A stretch of DNA of 64,000 nucleotides from Mycobacterium szulgai. Its GTDB lineage: Bacteria; Actinomycetota; Actinomycetes; Mycobacteriales; Mycobacteriaceae. Under the pieces are notes generated by a model that saw nothing but the letters and a program-made list of their open reading frames with translations, made no database searches and was not told the origin of the DNA. A program made the translations under genes and the position numbers. The stretch covers positions 86,382 through 150,381 of the forward strand of contig NZ_LQPW01000086.1 of the NCBI RefSeq assembly GCF_002116635.1. The letters run 5' to 3'. Positions 47,542 through 58,423 of the stretch are shown piece by piece. The stretch's first letter is position 1. Every line of letters begins with the position of its first letter.

Positions 47542-48420
47542 TCAGTTCCGGGAGCGTGACCAGCTGCCGAACCGGGCCCGCAGGAGGCGCCAGAAGCCGC
47601 CGGCGATGTTCGCCGCGTCCAGAGGCGTCCAGACCACCAATGCCTCCCCCGCGGCAAAGCGCGGGTTGAGTTCGGTGTAGAAACGCACGTCGGGGTCTTG
47701 TTCGAGTCGGTGCATGCGCGACCCGTCATGGGGCGTGGCGCGGGACCGCACCACCCAGGGGCTTTCGCCGACCGGGATGTAGTACCAACGGTGCCATTGC
47801 GCGCTGAGTGCGGTCACCAATGCCTCTATATCGGCTGGCGTGCGGCGCCTGCGGCTGGGATAGATCCGCGGCATCGTGGTGGCGAGCAGACGATAGACCG
47901 CCGGTGAGGATGCGCGGGTCATCAAAGCGAGCGGGGTGCGCGGTTCGCGGAACTTGAAGCGCAATGCTTGGCGAAGTCCGAACAACTCGGCCAGGATGCC
48001 GCCGCGATAACCGAGCCGGAAGTAGGCGCCCGCGGAAAACACCGCATGGGTGCGGCCCGCGTGTTCCATCCGGTCGATGCCGGCGAAGGAGAAACCCACC
48101 AATTCGCCGCCCGTACCGTAGAACAGCGCCAGGCGCGTCTCGTCCGCGCCGAAGATCAGTCCCTGGAATTCCCCGCGGGTGAAACCACCTACGGTCTCGC
48201 GGTAGATGTCGTAGAGCCGGTCGACCAGTACCGAGCGCTGTGCAGGCTGAAGTGTCGCCGGTTGCAGGCATTGGCTGGCGACAATGCGACCGGCATCGAG
48301 ACGGCGCGCGGCAGCTGGTGATGGTTGCTGCGGCCCCTCGGCGTCGCTGGTTAGAGCATTCCGGACGATGAGCAGGGCGCGGGCCGATGTTGCCGCCAGC
48401 ATGCGGTTAGTGGCGCTCAT
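47542..48420 (-). CDS. Hypothetical protein, possible acyltransferase-like fold
   Basis: This 292-residue soluble protein is basic in the second half. Distinct segments are LVDRLYDIYRETVGGFTRGE, FYGTGGELVGFSFAGIDRME, and LGYRGGILAELFGLRQALRF. The pattern of strands followed by a R-G-G turn and helix is like N-acyltransferases of the GNAT superfamily, but I cannot name a family. It sits 29 bp downstream of the PE_PGRS gene on the same strand. The start ATG 48420 is the first in frame. Confidence 0.55.
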   Translation of the reverse strand: MSATNRMLAATSARALLIVRNALTSDAEGPQQPSPAAARRLDAGRIVASQCLQPATLQPAQRSVLVDRLYDIYRETVGGFTRGEFQGLIFGADETRLALFYGTGGELVGFSFAGIDRMEHAGRTHAVFSAGAYFRLGYRGGILAELFGLRQALRFKFREPRTPLALMTRASSPAVYRLLATTMPRIYPSRRRRTPADIEALVTALSAQWHRWYYIPVGESPWVVRSRATPHDGSRMHRLEQDPDVRFYTELNPRFAAGEALVVWTPLDAANIAGGFWRLLRARFGSWSRSRN

Positions 48421-48449
48421 GGCCGCCTTGTCCTTCGCCTGTCTCAGGT

Positions 48450-50342
48450 TCAGCCGGGCTGACCCGGGCCGCCGCTGGCGCCCGCGGTTCCGACATGGCC
48501 TGCTGACCCGTTGTACCTGGGTCCTGACGCGGCGAGGCCGCCCGCGCCGCCCGCGCCGGCCGCGCCGCCGTTGCCACCGGCACCACCGGCACCGGGCGCT
48601 CCGGCGATGCCGTCCTGGCCGAAGGCTCCGATCAAGCCGCCGCGGCCACCCGTTCCACCGGCGCCGCTGACGCCACCGGTACCGCCGTCACCGCCGGCGC
48701 CGCCTGGACCGCCGTCGCCGCCGCCGCCGGCGATGCCAGTTGGGGCAACGGACAAGCCGCCCTGGCCCCCGGCGCCACCGGCGCCACCAGTGCCGCCGAT
48801 GCCGCCAACGCCGCCCGCTCCGGCATCGCCGCCGGCGCCGCCGACGCCCAGCAGAGCCCCAGCCGACCCGCCGTTGCCGCCCGCCCCGCCGACACCACCG
48901 GTGCCGCCGGTTGATAGGGAGTCGCCGCCGTTACCGCCGTGACCACCAGAGACGGTGTCCAGGCCCTGCGGGTAGCCGTACGCGTTGGAATCACTGATGG
49001 CCTCACCTCCGAACCCGCCGACACCGCCCGCACCGCCGGGGGCACCGGCTCCGCCGACACCGCCGACACCGCCGACGCCGCCGGCGCCGCCATTGCCGAT
49101 CAGCAGCCCGGCGTTTCCGCCGTTGCCGCCCGCGCCGCCCGCACCGCCCGTGCCGCCGGTGATGTTGCTTTGGGCGCCATTACCGCCCTTGCCGCCCACA
49201 CCGGTATAGGCGGTACCTCCCTCGGAACCCTCGGCAATTTGAGAGGCGCCGCCGATGCCGCCGGCCCCGCCGGCGCCACCCGGCCCGCTGCCATTGGCTC
49301 CGTTGCCGCCGTTGCCGCCGCTGGCCGTGCTGTTTGCCAGCGTCGTGTACGCGACCCCGCCGGCACCGCCGGCACCGCCGTTGGCGCCACCGGCGCCGGC
49401 CGCGCCGCCGTCGCCACCGTTGCCGCCGAGTGGATGGTTCGCCGTTGAGTAGATGTTGCCGCCAGTGCCGCCAGCTCCCCCGTCCTGGCCGGCGCTTCCG
49501 GTGGGACCGAGTCCGCCATCGGTGGCCGTCGTAGGACTTCCGACGGGTCGGATTGGGCTCCCGATATCGGCAGGGGTGGTTCCGGTGGCGGTGTTAGCGC
49601 TTGACGTGGGATTGACGCCGTTGGTGCCGGCCAGACCGGCACCGCCTTGACCGCCGTGCCCGCCGGAACCGAACAGGGTGGCACTGCCGCCGCTGCCACC
49701 CTGTCCGGGGCTACCACCGTTGACGCCGGCGATGGCCGCTCCACCATTTCCACCGGCCCCACCGTTGCCATACAACAACCCACCGTGCCCGCCGGCCCCG
49801 CCGGCCGCACCAGCCCCGCCGGCACCGCCGGCCCCGCCAGACCCGATCAACCCGGCCGACCCGCCGTTCCCGCCGGCCTGCCCAGCCGCCCCAGAACCAC
49901 CATTGCCGCCGGTACCAAAAAGCAGCCCGCCTGCCCCGCCGTTGGCTCCACTGCCCGCTGCCCCGTCAGTCCCATGGCCGATCAGCGGACGCCCCAACAG
50001 CGCCTCGGTAGGCGCATTAACCGCCCCCAGCACATCGCGCTCCACGGTCTGCAACGAGGTGTTCATCGCCTCGGCAGCTCCATAGGAGCTCCCCGCCGCG
50101 CTCAGAGCCTGCACAAACCGGTCATGAAAGGCCGACGCCTGCGCGCTCAAAACTTGATACTGCCGCGCGTGGCCACCGAACAACGCCGCCACCGCCGCTG
50201 ACACCTCATCACCGCCCGCGGCCACCAGCGCAGTGGTCGGACCGGCCGCGGCCGCGCGGGCCGCGCTGATCGTCGAGCCGATGCCCACCAGATCCGAGGC
50301 CGCCGCCGACACAAACTCCGGCCCCACATTGACGAACGACAT
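48450..50342 (-). CDS. PE_PGRS family protein
   Basis: This 630-residue protein starts at ATG 50342 with GGCGGAAGGAAAGACG upstream. The PE domain begins [20 protein letters not shown]. The linker [18 protein letters not shown] is followed by PGRS. A non-PGRS interruption ([20 protein letters not shown]) occurs near the middle, and the end is [10 protein letters not shown]. It is a likely ESX-5 substrate on the cell surface. A frame extension to 50402 is rejected. An upstream element (copy b) lies 122 bp before the start. Confidence 0.93.
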   Translation of the reverse strand: MSFVNVGPEFVSAAASDLVGIGSTISAARAAAAGPTTALVAAGGDEVSAAVAALFGGHARQYQVLSAQASAFHDRFVQALSAAGSSYGAAEAMNTSLQTVERDVLGAVNAPTEALLGRPLIGHGTDGAAGSGANGGAGGLLFGTGGNGGSGAAGQAGGNGGSAGLIGSGGAGGAGGAGAAGGAGGHGGLLYGNGGAGGNGGAAIAGVNGGSPGQGGSGGSATLFGSGGHGGQGGAGLAGTNGVNPTSSANTATGTTPADIGSPIRPVGSPTTATDGGLGPTGSAGQDGGAGGTGGNIYSTANHPLGGNGGDGGAAGAGGANGGAGGAGGVAYTTLANSTASGGNGGNGANGSGPGGAGGAGGIGGASQIAEGSEGGTAYTGVGGKGGNGAQSNITGGTGGAGGAGGNGGNAGLLIGNGGAGGVGGVGGVGGAGAPGGAGGVGGFGGEAISDSNAYGYPQGLDTVSGGHGGNGGDSLSTGGTGGVGGAGGNGGSAGALLGVGGAGGDAGAGGVGGIGGTGGAGGAGGQGGLSVAPTGIAGGGGDGGPGGAGGDGGTGGVSGAGGTGGRGGLIGAFGQDGIAGAPGAGGAGGNGGAAGAGGAGGLAASGPRYNGSAGHVGTAGASGGPGQPG

Positions 50343-50464
50343 CGTCTTTCCTTCCGCCGCAACACAAGACAAGTTCTTGCCAGGCAGGTGCGTCGCCGCC
50401 ACCGCGGTAAGAACGCCCCTGAACTCAGTCGGTTAACGACAGAGGCTAGGCACGCCCTACGGCT

Positions 50465-50499
50465 GCGTCTAGCAGAAGGTTTGCAAGGCTCCCTTGCGT
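50465..50499 (-). promoter_or_regulatory. PE/PPE upstream element, copy b (before PE_PGRS)
   Basis: Read on the minus strand: CGCAAG, six bases, then a TTGCAAACCTTCTGCTAGAC block that matches the consensus. It ends 122 bp before the PE_PGRS start at 50342. Together with copy c it forms a divergent pair of about 110 bp that also looks like a large inverted repeat. Confidence 0.6.
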
Positions 50500-50537
50500 A
50501 AGATGCAAACGAAAGCCCGTGTCTATCAATGCGTTAC

Positions 50538-50572
50538 GCGCAAGAGTGTGTTCGCAACCTTCTACTAGACGC
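50538..50572 (+). promoter_or_regulatory. PE/PPE upstream element, copy c (before PPE stub)
   Basis: CGCAAG, six bases, TTCGCAACCTTCTACTAGAC, GC on the plus strand, pointing toward the PPE stub at 50748 (176 bp away). The stretch 50573-50747 holds no gene I can support. Confidence 0.62.
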
Positions 50573-50747
50573 TTGTATGGCGTCTGCTTAGCGTGTCCAC
50601 CACACGAAGCTCGCTGATCAGACCCGACCACATCAAACTTCGTGCCGGCATGTAGAAGCCGGGACCGCTCTGTCCGATGGTTGCGGCGGGATCCTCCCGC
50701 GATCCAACCACGTTCCCGCGGTTCCGGTTCTGGACCAGGACGGTGTG

Positions 50748-50915
50748 ATGAACTTTGCGCTAATGCCCCCCGGAGATCAACTCCGCCCGGCTCTATCTGG
50801 GGCCTGGTACGGGTCCGACGGTAGCGGCCGCGGCGGCCTGGGATCGGTTGGGCGCCGAGTTGGCCACGTCTGGTGCGAGGTTTGCGTCCTTGACGACGGG
50901 GCTGACCGGCTCCCT
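50748..50915 (+). pseudogene. PPE gene stub
   Basis: ATG 50748 begins MNFALMPP and then leaves frame at a run of six C. In the shifted frame the PPE start continues [20 protein letters not shown] and [20 protein letters not shown]. About 55 residues of PPE domain remain before the sequence changes to [12 protein letters not shown], with no WxG helix. One extra base and a truncation have destroyed it. It ends about 35 bp before the response regulator, so its promoter element (copy c) may now drive that gene. Confidence 0.75.
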
Positions 50916-50950
50916 CGGCAAGGTGCGGCGCGAGTTAAGAGGAGGGGGAA

Positions 50951-51670
50951 ATGGGTGGGGCAAACCTCACGGTGCTGGTGGTCGACGACGACTTTCGCGT
51001 GGCCAATATGCATGCCGGGATAGTCAACATGCTTCCGGACTTCATCGTGGCCGCTACGGCGAACAGCCTGCGGGCCGCGCGAGAAGTGCCCGCGGTCGAC
51101 CTCGCGTTGGTCGACGCCTATCTGCCGGATGGATCCGGAATCGACTTCGTACGCGAATTACGTGGCGATAGTATGGTTTTGACCGCGGCAACCGAAGCAG
51201 TGACGGTCCGCTCTTCCATGGCGGCCGGGGCACTGGGCTACCTCGTCAAACCGTTTCCGCCGACCGAGCTCGCCGCTCGCCTGGCCGGTTATGCGCGCTA
51301 TCGCAAGATTCTGGCCGGATTCGATCTCTGCCCCTCCGATGTCGAGGCCGCCTTGGAGGCGCTACGCCGCAAAGTTCCGGACCCGCAGCCCTTTGCAACT
51401 GGAGCGTCGGCAAGTAAACAGCTTGTGCTGCAAGTGTTGCGAGCGTCCACGGTGCCAATGTCGGCGGTCGAGATCTCCGCAACGGTCGGGGTGCCAACGG
51501 CAACCGCCCATCGGTATCTGGCGGCGCTGATCACCACCGGTGATGTCACCATCGGGATGCGCAACAGTGCCACCGGACGACCGGAGCAAGAATTCGCGGT
51601 GACCAACCACCTACCATTCGCCACCCGCGATGAGCTCCCGGAGTGCGGTCCTATCGATAACGACTTGTAA
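50951..51670 (+). CDS. Response regulator (CitB/DcuR-like), orphan
   Basis: This 239-residue protein starts at ATG 50951 with a strong AAGAGGAGGGGGAA ribosome-binding site. The receiver domain has LVVDDDFRV, the phospho-acceptor Asp in [11 protein letters not shown] (near residue 55), and the Lys in GYLVKPF. After a linker comes a winged-helix segment [20 protein letters not shown], like the CitB/DpiA family that controls C4-dicarboxylate or citrate uptake. Such regulators normally sit beside a sensor kinase, and none is present here. The upstream space is a PPE stub, so the partner may have been lost. The LysR gene is four bases downstream on the other strand. Confidence 0.85.
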   Translation: MGGANLTVLVVDDDFRVANMHAGIVNMLPDFIVAATANSLRAAREVPAVDLALVDAYLPDGSGIDFVRELRGDSMVLTAATEAVTVRSSMAAGALGYLVKPFPPTELAARLAGYARYRKILAGFDLCPSDVEAALEALRRKVPDPQPFATGASASKQLVLQVLRASTVPMSAVEISATVGVPTATAHRYLAALITTGDVTIGMRNSATGRPEQEFAVTNHLPFATRDELPECGPIDNDL

Positions 51671-51673
51671 GTT

Positions 51674-52600
51674 TCACGCCCCGCAGGCGTGCGCCGGTTC
51701 GAGTCGGGTCGACGCCTCAGGAAGCCCGAATGACGCGATCGCGGTATCGCGGAACGCGGCGGCGGAAGGTGGCAGGTACCTGTTGGTCATCCATCCGACT
51801 GCAATGGGCCGCACCAATTGTGCGTCGTCAACCGCGATCTCGACGACGTCCGGCGAAGGGGTGGGGGCACAGGGCAGCAATCCGACGCCCAACTGCGCGC
51901 CGATCAGGCCGCGCAGGGTGGTGATGTCGGTGCCTTCAAAGGCGATGGTGGGTGCGATGTCATGGCGGGCGCAAGCGTCGTCGAAGATCCTGCGCAAGGT
52001 GTGGCTGCGGTCCAGTGCCACAAAGGGTTGGCCGGCGAGTTCTTCGAAGCCGATGAGCTTTCGGTGGGCCAAGGGATGGTCCCGATCGACGACGGCGTAA
52101 AGCTGCTGGGTGAACAGCTTGTGCCACTTGACTCCGGGCGACTCGTCGAAGCTCAGGGGGTAGCTCAGGCAAACGTCGATGACGCCGTTGGTGAGATCGT
52201 CGACCAATGCGAGTCCGGAGCGTTGAGACAGTTCGAATCTCGCCCTGGGATGTCGGTCATGATGACGGCGGATCAACCGGGGCACAGTCGAGACGCCAAG
52301 TGAGACGAGGAATCCCAGCGCCACCGTTCCGGCATCGACACCGGCGAGCTGTTGCACACCCGAGACCGCTGTCTCCAGGCTGCGCTGAGCGGCCCGACTC
52401 GTGCGCAAGAACGCTTGACCGTAGCGGTTGAGTTCATTGGCCCGACCGCGCCGCGTGAAGAGCTCGACACCGATTTCGGATTCGAGCATGGCGATGGCGC
52501 GGCTGACCGCTGACTGTGAGACCGCCAGTTGCTCAGCGGCATCGCGCAACGTGCCGACCTCAGCGACGGTTTGGAAGTAACGCAGCTGATACAGCTCCAC
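51674..52600 (-). CDS. LysR-family transcriptional regulator
   Basis: This 308-residue protein begins MELYQLRYFQTVAEVGTLRD, a winged helix with the recognition helix AAEQLAVSQSAVSRAIAMLE at residues 20-45. The C-terminal periplasmic-binding-like effector domain covers 90-300, with DGTDI-like FEGTDITTLRGLIGAQLGVG. The ligand is unknown. It converges on the response regulator. The region 52601-52824 between it and the Esx pair holds no further gene I can support. Confidence 0.88.
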   Translation of the reverse strand: MELYQLRYFQTVAEVGTLRDAAEQLAVSQSAVSRAIAMLESEIGVELFTRRGRANELNRYGQAFLRTSRAAQRSLETAVSGVQQLAGVDAGTVALGFLVSLGVSTVPRLIRRHHDRHPRARFELSQRSGLALVDDLTNGVIDVCLSYPLSFDESPGVKWHKLFTQQLYAVVDRDHPLAHRKLIGFEELAGQPFVALDRSHTLRRIFDDACARHDIAPTIAFEGTDITTLRGLIGAQLGVGLLPCAPTPSPDVVEIAVDDAQLVRPIAVGWMTNRYLPPSAAAFRDTAIASFGLPEASTRLEPAHACGA

Positions 52601-52824
52601 CGAAAATCACCGAGCTTTCTTAAAGAGGCAAGAGTTTGTGTGCGCGACGCGTGTCATGGAACCCGCTGCAGCGCAATATTTTTCGGCTTGCCGAATGGCC
52701 GAGTCAGCGCTCGCCCAGGCGTGTCGCCGCTCAGTTCCGTTAATGTGTCGGCATGCCGAAGGCGCGGATAACACCAGTGTCGGTTGTCATCCGCGCCGAT
52801 GACAGAGTGGTAAAGCCCTGAGGC

Positions 52825-53109
52825 CTAGCTCCAGCTGGATCCGACTGCGGAGTCGGTGCTGGCCATATTGCTGCCGGCGGCTTGCACGTGTTGGCCGTGG
52901 ATATTGGCCTGTTCGTAGATCACCTGGAAGTTGCGGCCCAGCTGCGTAATGAACTCCTGACAGGCCACCGAACCGGCGCCACCCCAGAAATCCCCGGCTA
53001 CCAACACATCACGCACGATCGCCTGGTGCTCTGCCTCCAGCGAAGCCGCTTGCGCCCGGATCGTGGCACCGTGGGCATCCACGTCCCCGAAATGATAGTT
53101 AATCGTCAT
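52825..53109 (-). CDS. EsxN-like WXG100 protein (Mtb9.9 family)
   Basis: This 94-residue protein reads MTINYHFGDVDAHGATIRAQ, with WGG in GDFWGGAGSVACQEF and ending DSAVGSSWS. It differs from M. tuberculosis EsxN/I/L only at scattered positions as I recall them. It forms a helical-hairpin heterodimer with the EsxM-type partner encoded 15 bp upstream and is secreted by a type VII system, probably ESX-5. It is the last gene of the cassette. Confidence 0.93.
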   Translation of the reverse strand: MTINYHFGDVDAHGATIRAQAASLEAEHQAIVRDVLVAGDFWGGAGSVACQEFITQLGRNFQVIYEQANIHGQHVQAAGSNMASTDSAVGSSWS

Positions 53110-53124
53110 TGCCGAATTTCCTCT

Positions 53125-53451
<327 letters not shown>

Positions 53452-53487
53452 TCAATTGCCTTGCCCGAGAATTCGATTCACGACCTC

Positions 53488-54624
53488 CTATCCGACGCCA
53501 ACCCGGGGAATCACACTGGGACGCGACTGCACCACATGTGAACCCGCGCCGCCGCGGCCGGTCATCGCACCGGGCATGCCGGCGCCCGCCGCGCCCATAC
53601 CCGTGGGCATCGGCATCATCGGCATCCCGGTGGATCCGGTGGTGGCAGCGGCTGGCACCGTCGCCGGGCTAGCACCAACCCCGGACAGCACCGCGCTGGC
53701 CATCCGCGCCGGCAGTGAGCCGGCCCAGGTCGGAGGCACCGACATCGGGCCTATCATCCGTGCCTGACCCAGACCCGCCGATACGGCCGCGCCCGCGCCA
53801 CCGCCCATGCCCTTGAACGCCGGCGCAGTGTCACCGACGAACTTGGGTACTTCGGTCAATCCCGTTGCCGCATTGGCTAATCCGGTTGTGCCCGCGTGCG
53901 CGCTCTGCGCCAGCGACATCATCGGGGAGATCATCATGCTGGCTGGATACATTCCGATCTGCGCTACCGACATCAGCGACTGCACCGGCAACGCTGAGAC
54001 CGCGGCCTGCAGACCGGACACCAGGCCCGGCGCCGTGGACAAGGCCGACGAAGCCCTGCCTGCAACCTCAGAGGCAATCTGCGAGGCCAAGCCCGAAAGA
54101 CTGATCGGCGGCGAGGCGAACGGCATCAATGCCGCCGCCGCGGATGTTGCCCCAGCGTGATAGCCCACCATCGCGGCCACATCCTGCGCCCACATCTCCA
54201 CGTAGTCGAACTCGGTAGCCGCAATCGCCGGGGCGTTCTGGCCCAAGAGATTCGTCGCGATCAACGACATCAACGACACTCGATTGGCCTTCACCACCGC
54301 TGGATGCACCGTCGCGGTAAACGCCGCTTCAAACGCCGTCGCCGCAGCGCGCGCCTGGCCGGCCGACAACTCCGCCCGGCCCGCCGCCGTGTCCAGCCAC
54401 CTCACATAGGGAAAGGTCGCCGCTGCCATCGACAGCGATGCCGGCCCGGCCCACGGCCCGCTGGTTAGCGCGGCGATCACCGAGGCAAACGAGGCTGCCG
54501 ACGCGTGCAAATCCGCGGCCAGCCCGTCCCAGGCCGCGGCCGCGGTAAACAACGGCCCCGAACCTGCACCGGCGAATATCCGCGTCGAATTCACTTCCGG
54601 TGGCAATACGGCGAAATCCATCAT
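53488..54624 (-). CDS. PPE-SVP family protein of an ESX-5 type cassette
   Basis: This 378-residue protein begins [20 protein letters not shown]. The PPE domain covers about 1-175, with [20 protein letters not shown] and [20 protein letters not shown]. The SVP motif [16 protein letters not shown] lies near residue 295, and the C-terminus [11 protein letters not shown] resembles PPE18-type ends. PPE-EsxM-EsxN order matches the ESX-5a-like cassettes of M. tuberculosis (PE13-PPE18-esxK-esxL). The PE gene that should precede it is reduced to a stub whose stop overlaps this start (ATGATG). Confidence 0.93.
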   Translation of the reverse strand: MMDFAVLPPEVNSTRIFAGAGSGPLFTAAAAWDGLAADLHASAASFASVIAALTSGPWAGPASLSMAAATFPYVRWLDTAAGRAELSAGQARAAATAFEAAFTATVHPAVVKANRVSLMSLIATNLLGQNAPAIAATEFDYVEMWAQDVAAMVGYHAGATSAAAALMPFASPPISLSGLASQIASEVAGRASSALSTAPGLVSGLQAAVSALPVQSLMSVAQIGMYPASMMISPMMSLAQSAHAGTTGLANAATGLTEVPKFVGDTAPAFKGMGGGAGAAVSAGLGQARMIGPMSVPPTWAGSLPARMASAVLSGVGASPATVPAAATTGSTGMPMMPMPTGMGAAGAGMPGAMTGRGGAGSHVVQSRPSVIPRVGVG

Positions 54625-54731
54625 TTTCTCCTCAACTGGGTTCGGGGAGGCGCGTAGGTTTCTCTATTGAGATCTTCGGGCACAGCCATTCGCTTTTTGT
54701 CCGCGTTCGGCACCACGCGAATAAACGACAT
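54621..54731 (-). pseudogene. PE stub at the head of the ESX-5 cassette
   Basis: ATG 54731 encodes MSFIRVVPNADKKRMAVPED and ends [12 protein letters not shown], 36 codons in total. The first eight residues match a PE start (MSFxxVxP). The PE helical hairpin and YxxxD/E motif are missing. The stop overlaps the PPE start as AAATGATGG, the typical PE-PPE coupling. It looks like an internal deletion of a PE gene that kept both ends. A promoter element (copy d) lies 118 bp upstream of its ATG. Confidence 0.5.
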
Positions 54732-54848
54732 CGCCGTTTCTTCCGGGGTCGCATACATGCGACCAAAGGTCGCCTCCGCGGAAATTGCGGAGCCTTCCTG
54801 ACCCCGGCTGAGCAACTGATGATTACGGTATGCGGAACTACTTTTTTG

Positions 54849-54882
54849 GTCTAGTAGAAGGTTGCGAATAAACACTTGCGTG
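54849..54882 (-). promoter_or_regulatory. PE/PPE upstream element, copy d (before PE stub/PPE)
   Basis: Read on the minus strand: CGCAAG, six bases, TTCGCAACCTTCTACTAGAC. It ends 118 bp from the PE stub start and 225 bp from the PPE start. Confidence 0.62.
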
Positions 54883-54962
54883 GAGCAGAAGAATTCGGCG
54901 GTCGGTTGCGGCCGGCCTGGCCCTGCCTGCAGCGCCCGGCTTTGCCGTCGACGCGTCCGCAA

Positions 54963-56330
54963 CTAACCTGCTGCGCCTGCCGGCCCGCTTTCGCCGAATA
55001 ACTGTCCGCGTTTACCGCCGTGCCCGCCGGCCGCGCCGGCTCCACCGGGCCCACCCGCTCCGCCGCTGCCCAGCAAGCCGCCGTTAGCGCCGTTGCCGCC
55101 ACTACCGCCGGCCGCGCCGCCCCCACCGGCCCCGCCATCGCCGAACAGACCTGCGGTGCCGCCGTTACCGCCGCCGCCACCGACGTTGGGATTGCCCTCC
55201 GCGTCGAAGCCGCCGGCCCCACCCCAACCGCCGGCGCCGCCGTTACCGAAGAAGAACCCGCCGCCACCGCCGCTTCCGGCGTTCCCACCGAAGCCGCCGC
55301 CGGAGCCGGACTGGGCGATCCCGCCGCCACCACCGGCCCCTCCCGATCCGAACAGCCGCGCCGCACCGCCATCACCGCCGGGCCCGCCACTGCCGCCGAT
55401 GTAACCGGTTCCGCCGTCGCCGCCGAACCCGCCCGCGCCGCCATTGCCGTAGCACCAGCCGTCGACGCCGCCGTGACCCCCGGCCCCGCCGATGCCGCCC
55501 TGGGTACCCGGCCCGCCTTGTCCGCCGACCCCGCCGGCACCACCAAAACCGAACAGTTTGGCGGCGCCGCCGGCCCCCGCGGCCCCGCCGGCTCCGCCGG
55601 AGCCCGACAGGCTCTGCCCGCCGGTCCCGCCACGTCCGCCGCTTCCGCCGGTCCCAAGCAGCCCGGCTGCGCCGCCTTGGCCGCCCTGACCGCCCGTTCC
55701 GCCGGTGCCATACATCGCGTTATTGGGGGCGCCCGTGCCGCCCGCCCCGCCGGCCCCACCGTTGCCGAGTAGCCACCCGCCGGCCCCACCGTTGCCGCCG
55801 GCTGCGGTGCTGCCGCCGGCTCCGCCGGCTCCGCCGTTGCCGATCAGCCCGGCCGCTCCGCCGTTACCGCCGGCCTGCCCGGGCGCCCCGGAGCCACCGG
55901 CACCGCCATTGCCGTACAACAACCCACCGGCTCCGCCGTTCGCTCCGCTGCCTGGCGCCCCGTTAGCGCCGTTGCCGATCAGCGGGCGCCCCAGCAGCGC
56001 CTCGGTGGGCGCATTGACGGCGTTGAGCAGCTGTTGTATCGGTGCGGCATTGAGCGCCTCAGCGCCGATATAGGAATGCGCGCCGGCGGTCATTGCCTGC
56101 ACGAATTCGCTGTGAAACGCCGTCGCTTTGGCACTAAGCGCTTGATATTCCCGGGCATGGGCGCCGAAAAAAGCCGCCACCGCCGCCGATACCTCATCGG
56201 CACCAGCGGCAACTAACCCCGTCGTCGGCCCGGCAGCCGCCGCATTGGCTTCGTGGATCACCGAACGCAGGCCCGCCAATTCCAAAGACGCGGCCGTTAC
56301 GACGTCGGGCGTCACATTGAGAAACGACAT
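54963..56330 (-). CDS. PE_PGRS family protein
   Basis: This 455-residue protein starts at ATG 56330 with TGGAGGAAAGAC upstream. The PE domain begins [20 protein letters not shown], and the linker reads [22 protein letters not shown] sequence follows to the C-terminus [10 protein letters not shown]. It is a predicted ESX-5 substrate. It lies upstream of the PPE-Esx cassette on the same strand but 230 bp away, with its own element (copy e) 133 bp before its start. Confidence 0.93.
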   Translation of the reverse strand: MSFLNVTPDVVTAASLELAGLRSVIHEANAAAAGPTTGLVAAGADEVSAAVAAFFGAHAREYQALSAKATAFHSEFVQAMTAGAHSYIGAEALNAAPIQQLLNAVNAPTEALLGRPLIGNGANGAPGSGANGGAGGLLYGNGGAGGSGAPGQAGGNGGAAGLIGNGGAGGAGGSTAAGGNGGAGGWLLGNGGAGGAGGTGAPNNAMYGTGGTGGQGGQGGAAGLLGTGGSGGRGGTGGQSLSGSGGAGGAAGAGGAAKLFGFGGAGGVGGQGGPGTQGGIGGAGGHGGVDGWCYGNGGAGGFGGDGGTGYIGGSGGPGGDGGAARLFGSGGAGGGGGIAQSGSGGGFGGNAGSGGGGGFFFGNGGAGGWGGAGGFDAEGNPNVGGGGGNGGTAGLFGDGGAGGGGAAGGSGGNGANGGLLGSGGAGGPGGAGAAGGHGGKRGQLFGESGPAGAAG

Positions 56331-56460
56331 GTCTTTCCTCCATCACGAATACGTGACCGAAGGTTTGTCAGCTGCGTGAGCAATGCGTGCTGTGGAGTCC
56401 GAAAATCGGCCTCAGCGGCGTGATCTGGTCACACGACGACGCTATGTAGGCATGCGGATG

Positions 56461-56495
56461 CTGTCTAGCAGAAGGTTACGAACGCATGCTTGCGT
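56461..56495 (-). promoter_or_regulatory. PE/PPE upstream element, copy e (before PE_PGRS)
   Basis: Read on the minus strand: CGCAAG, six bases, TTCGTAACCTTCTGCTAGAC. It ends 133 bp before the PE_PGRS start at 56330. Confidence 0.62.
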
Positions 56496-56519
56496 TGTCC
56501 GCAAGGGTTTTCGGCCCAG

Positions 56520-58328
56520 TCACGGCTGGGTTGGCGCGGCGACGACGCCCCAGACATTGACGTTGCGCCAGATCGCAATGCCGTCGACCCTCTCGGCCGG
56601 CCGACCGAACAGGTCGGTGAAAAAGGCAAGCATCTCAGCCCATGCCGGCATCGGCCCGACGATCACATGACGCACGTCTGCGAACCGGAGATTGGCGTTA
56701 ACCTGTGCGCGAACCTCCCCGCGCGCCACGATCGAGGTCTTTTCCTGCTGGATCGTGAGCATGATCTCGGAGAGCCGCGTTGCCGGCGGTCCAGAAAGCG
56801 TTCGGCCGTCCGGCTGGGGAATGTAGGCGTAAGCCTCGGGCATCCGGAGCCGGTAGCCGGCCTCGGCCGCCCAGACCATCGGTGCGGCCTGACCCCCGTT
56901 TGCGAAATACGGTGCGACAAGGACAGTTTCGTCGGGCGCGATGTTGTGACTCGCCCACGTGCGGAAGAAGACAGGGGTGTAGAACGGTTGCCGGTGCAGC
57001 GGAGCCGGCAGGATGAAGACAAGTGCAGCGGCCACGGCCAGCAGGCCGCCGGCCGCCCGGCGCGGGGCTAGGCGAACCACCCGGCTGATGACGATCGCGA
57101 CGATCACGGCGATTGCCAGCCAGACGAAGAGCGTAAAGCGGCCCGGCAGTACGTGTTTGAGCAGCGGCAGCTTTCCGATGGGCAGCCACGGGAGGGGGAT
57201 GTGCAGCGCGTCATTGCCGACGTGGAGCCAGGGGCCCAGCGAGAAGACCAGGAGCAGCGCCCCGGTTACGGTCGCCACCCGCACCCGCAGGTCGTCCCAC
57301 TGGCGAATGGTCACGACGATCAGCAGGACGAGCAGCGGCAGGCCGAGGTAGCCCGTCGCCTCGTGATAAAGGCCGCTGAATTCGTGGGACACCCGCGTGG
57401 CCGTCTCCGGGGCGATCAACTGGTATGGCGTGGGAAGCACCAGGTTCAACAGGTCGGTCGAGAAAGTCTCGGGATGCTGCACCTGCTCGCTGATCCGCTG
57501 CGGTCCAAAGAATTGCGCGACCAGCGCCCCGGCAGCGAGCAGCAGAAACGTCACCCCGGCGACCGCGAGCGCCGGACCGAGCCGCACCGCGGCGGCACGC
57601 CACCGGGCCCGGACGCGTCCGTCGCGGCGCGCCAGGGCCAGCACGCCGACCAGTACCACGGCCGCCACGACGCTGGTAGCGAGCACCTCCTCGCTGATGA
57701 AAAGCTGTGCGGCACCGAGCGATCCGAGCGCAACGCCCGCTTGCCACGGTGGGCGGCGCCGGGTCACCAGGAGCTCGTCGATGACGAGCAGAAACAGTGG
57801 CGGGACCCAGGCCGTGGCGAGGTTCAGGTGAAGCGCCGCGTGGGAGGCAAGGTATGGCGAGAAGGCGTAGATCGCGCCGCCGACCATCGGGGCCGGGCCG
57901 TCGCCGGTCCAGCGGCGGATCACGAGCCAGGCGGTGAATCCGCTCAGGGCGATGCCGAGCACCATCAGGACGTTAAATCCGAAAATGGGCCCACCGAGCT
58001 TCGCCGGCAGCCAGCCCAGCAGCCCGAGGAGTGTCATCGGGGTGTTCCACATCAGGTTGACGCCGTCGGGCGCACCGATCTGGGTAGTGAAGAACGGGTT
58101 GAGCCCATTAGCAAGCGCGTGTGGCGTCCAGCCCAGGTACCAGATCGCCTGCTCCTGGTCGCAGCAGTTCCCGGCCCAGCCGGATGTCGGGTCGCTCCAG
58201 GCGCCGACGGTGAGGACGACGGCTGCAAGCAGATAGCCGAGGAACGCCGCGAGGCCCCCGGTTGTCCACTGCCGGAGCCTCGCGCGTGGCGGGGTTGCGT
58301 CCGCGCGCTCGGCCGGCCGTGCTGACAC
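56520..58328 (-). CDS. Polytopic membrane protein, GT-C-like glycosyltransferase candidate
   Basis: This 602-residue protein has about ten or more membrane helices. The first external loop contains DPTSGWAGNCCDQEQAIWYL, with an Asp-Gln-Glu cluster where GT-C enzymes place their catalytic acid. Another loop reads GAPDGVNLMWNTPMT. The last 120 residues form a soluble domain (AEAGYRLRMPEAYAYIPQPD). This is consistent with a lipid-linked sugar transferase at the cell envelope, but I do not recognise the family. It stands between a PE_PGRS gene and rhlE. Confidence 0.6.
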   Translation of the reverse strand: MSARPAERADATPPRARLRQWTTGGLAAFLGYLLAAVVLTVGAWSDPTSGWAGNCCDQEQAIWYLGWTPHALANGLNPFFTTQIGAPDGVNLMWNTPMTLLGLLGWLPAKLGGPIFGFNVLMVLGIALSGFTAWLVIRRWTGDGPAPMVGGAIYAFSPYLASHAALHLNLATAWVPPLFLLVIDELLVTRRRPPWQAGVALGSLGAAQLFISEEVLATSVVAAVVLVGVLALARRDGRVRARWRAAAVRLGPALAVAGVTFLLLAAGALVAQFFGPQRISEQVQHPETFSTDLLNLVLPTPYQLIAPETATRVSHEFSGLYHEATGYLGLPLLVLLIVVTIRQWDDLRVRVATVTGALLLVFSLGPWLHVGNDALHIPLPWLPIGKLPLLKHVLPGRFTLFVWLAIAVIVAIVISRVVRLAPRRAAGGLLAVAAALVFILPAPLHRQPFYTPVFFRTWASHNIAPDETVLVAPYFANGGQAAPMVWAAEAGYRLRMPEAYAYIPQPDGRTLSGPPATRLSEIMLTIQQEKTSIVARGEVRAQVNANLRFADVRHVIVGPMPAWAEMLAFFTDLFGRPAERVDGIAIWRNVNVWGVVAAPTQP

Positions 58329-58423
58329 TCAACCCTCCTCGCGAGCGGACTGCGCGCCGTGCGGCGGCGCTACTGGAGAATTAAATCCCGTCTGTCTGCC
58401 CGACAAATGGGGCCAGCCACCGC

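Noticed and set aside
50446..50631. Small minus-strand frame over the paired upstream elements
   Set aside because: It is explained by the two copies of the 35-bp element and has no ribosome-binding site.
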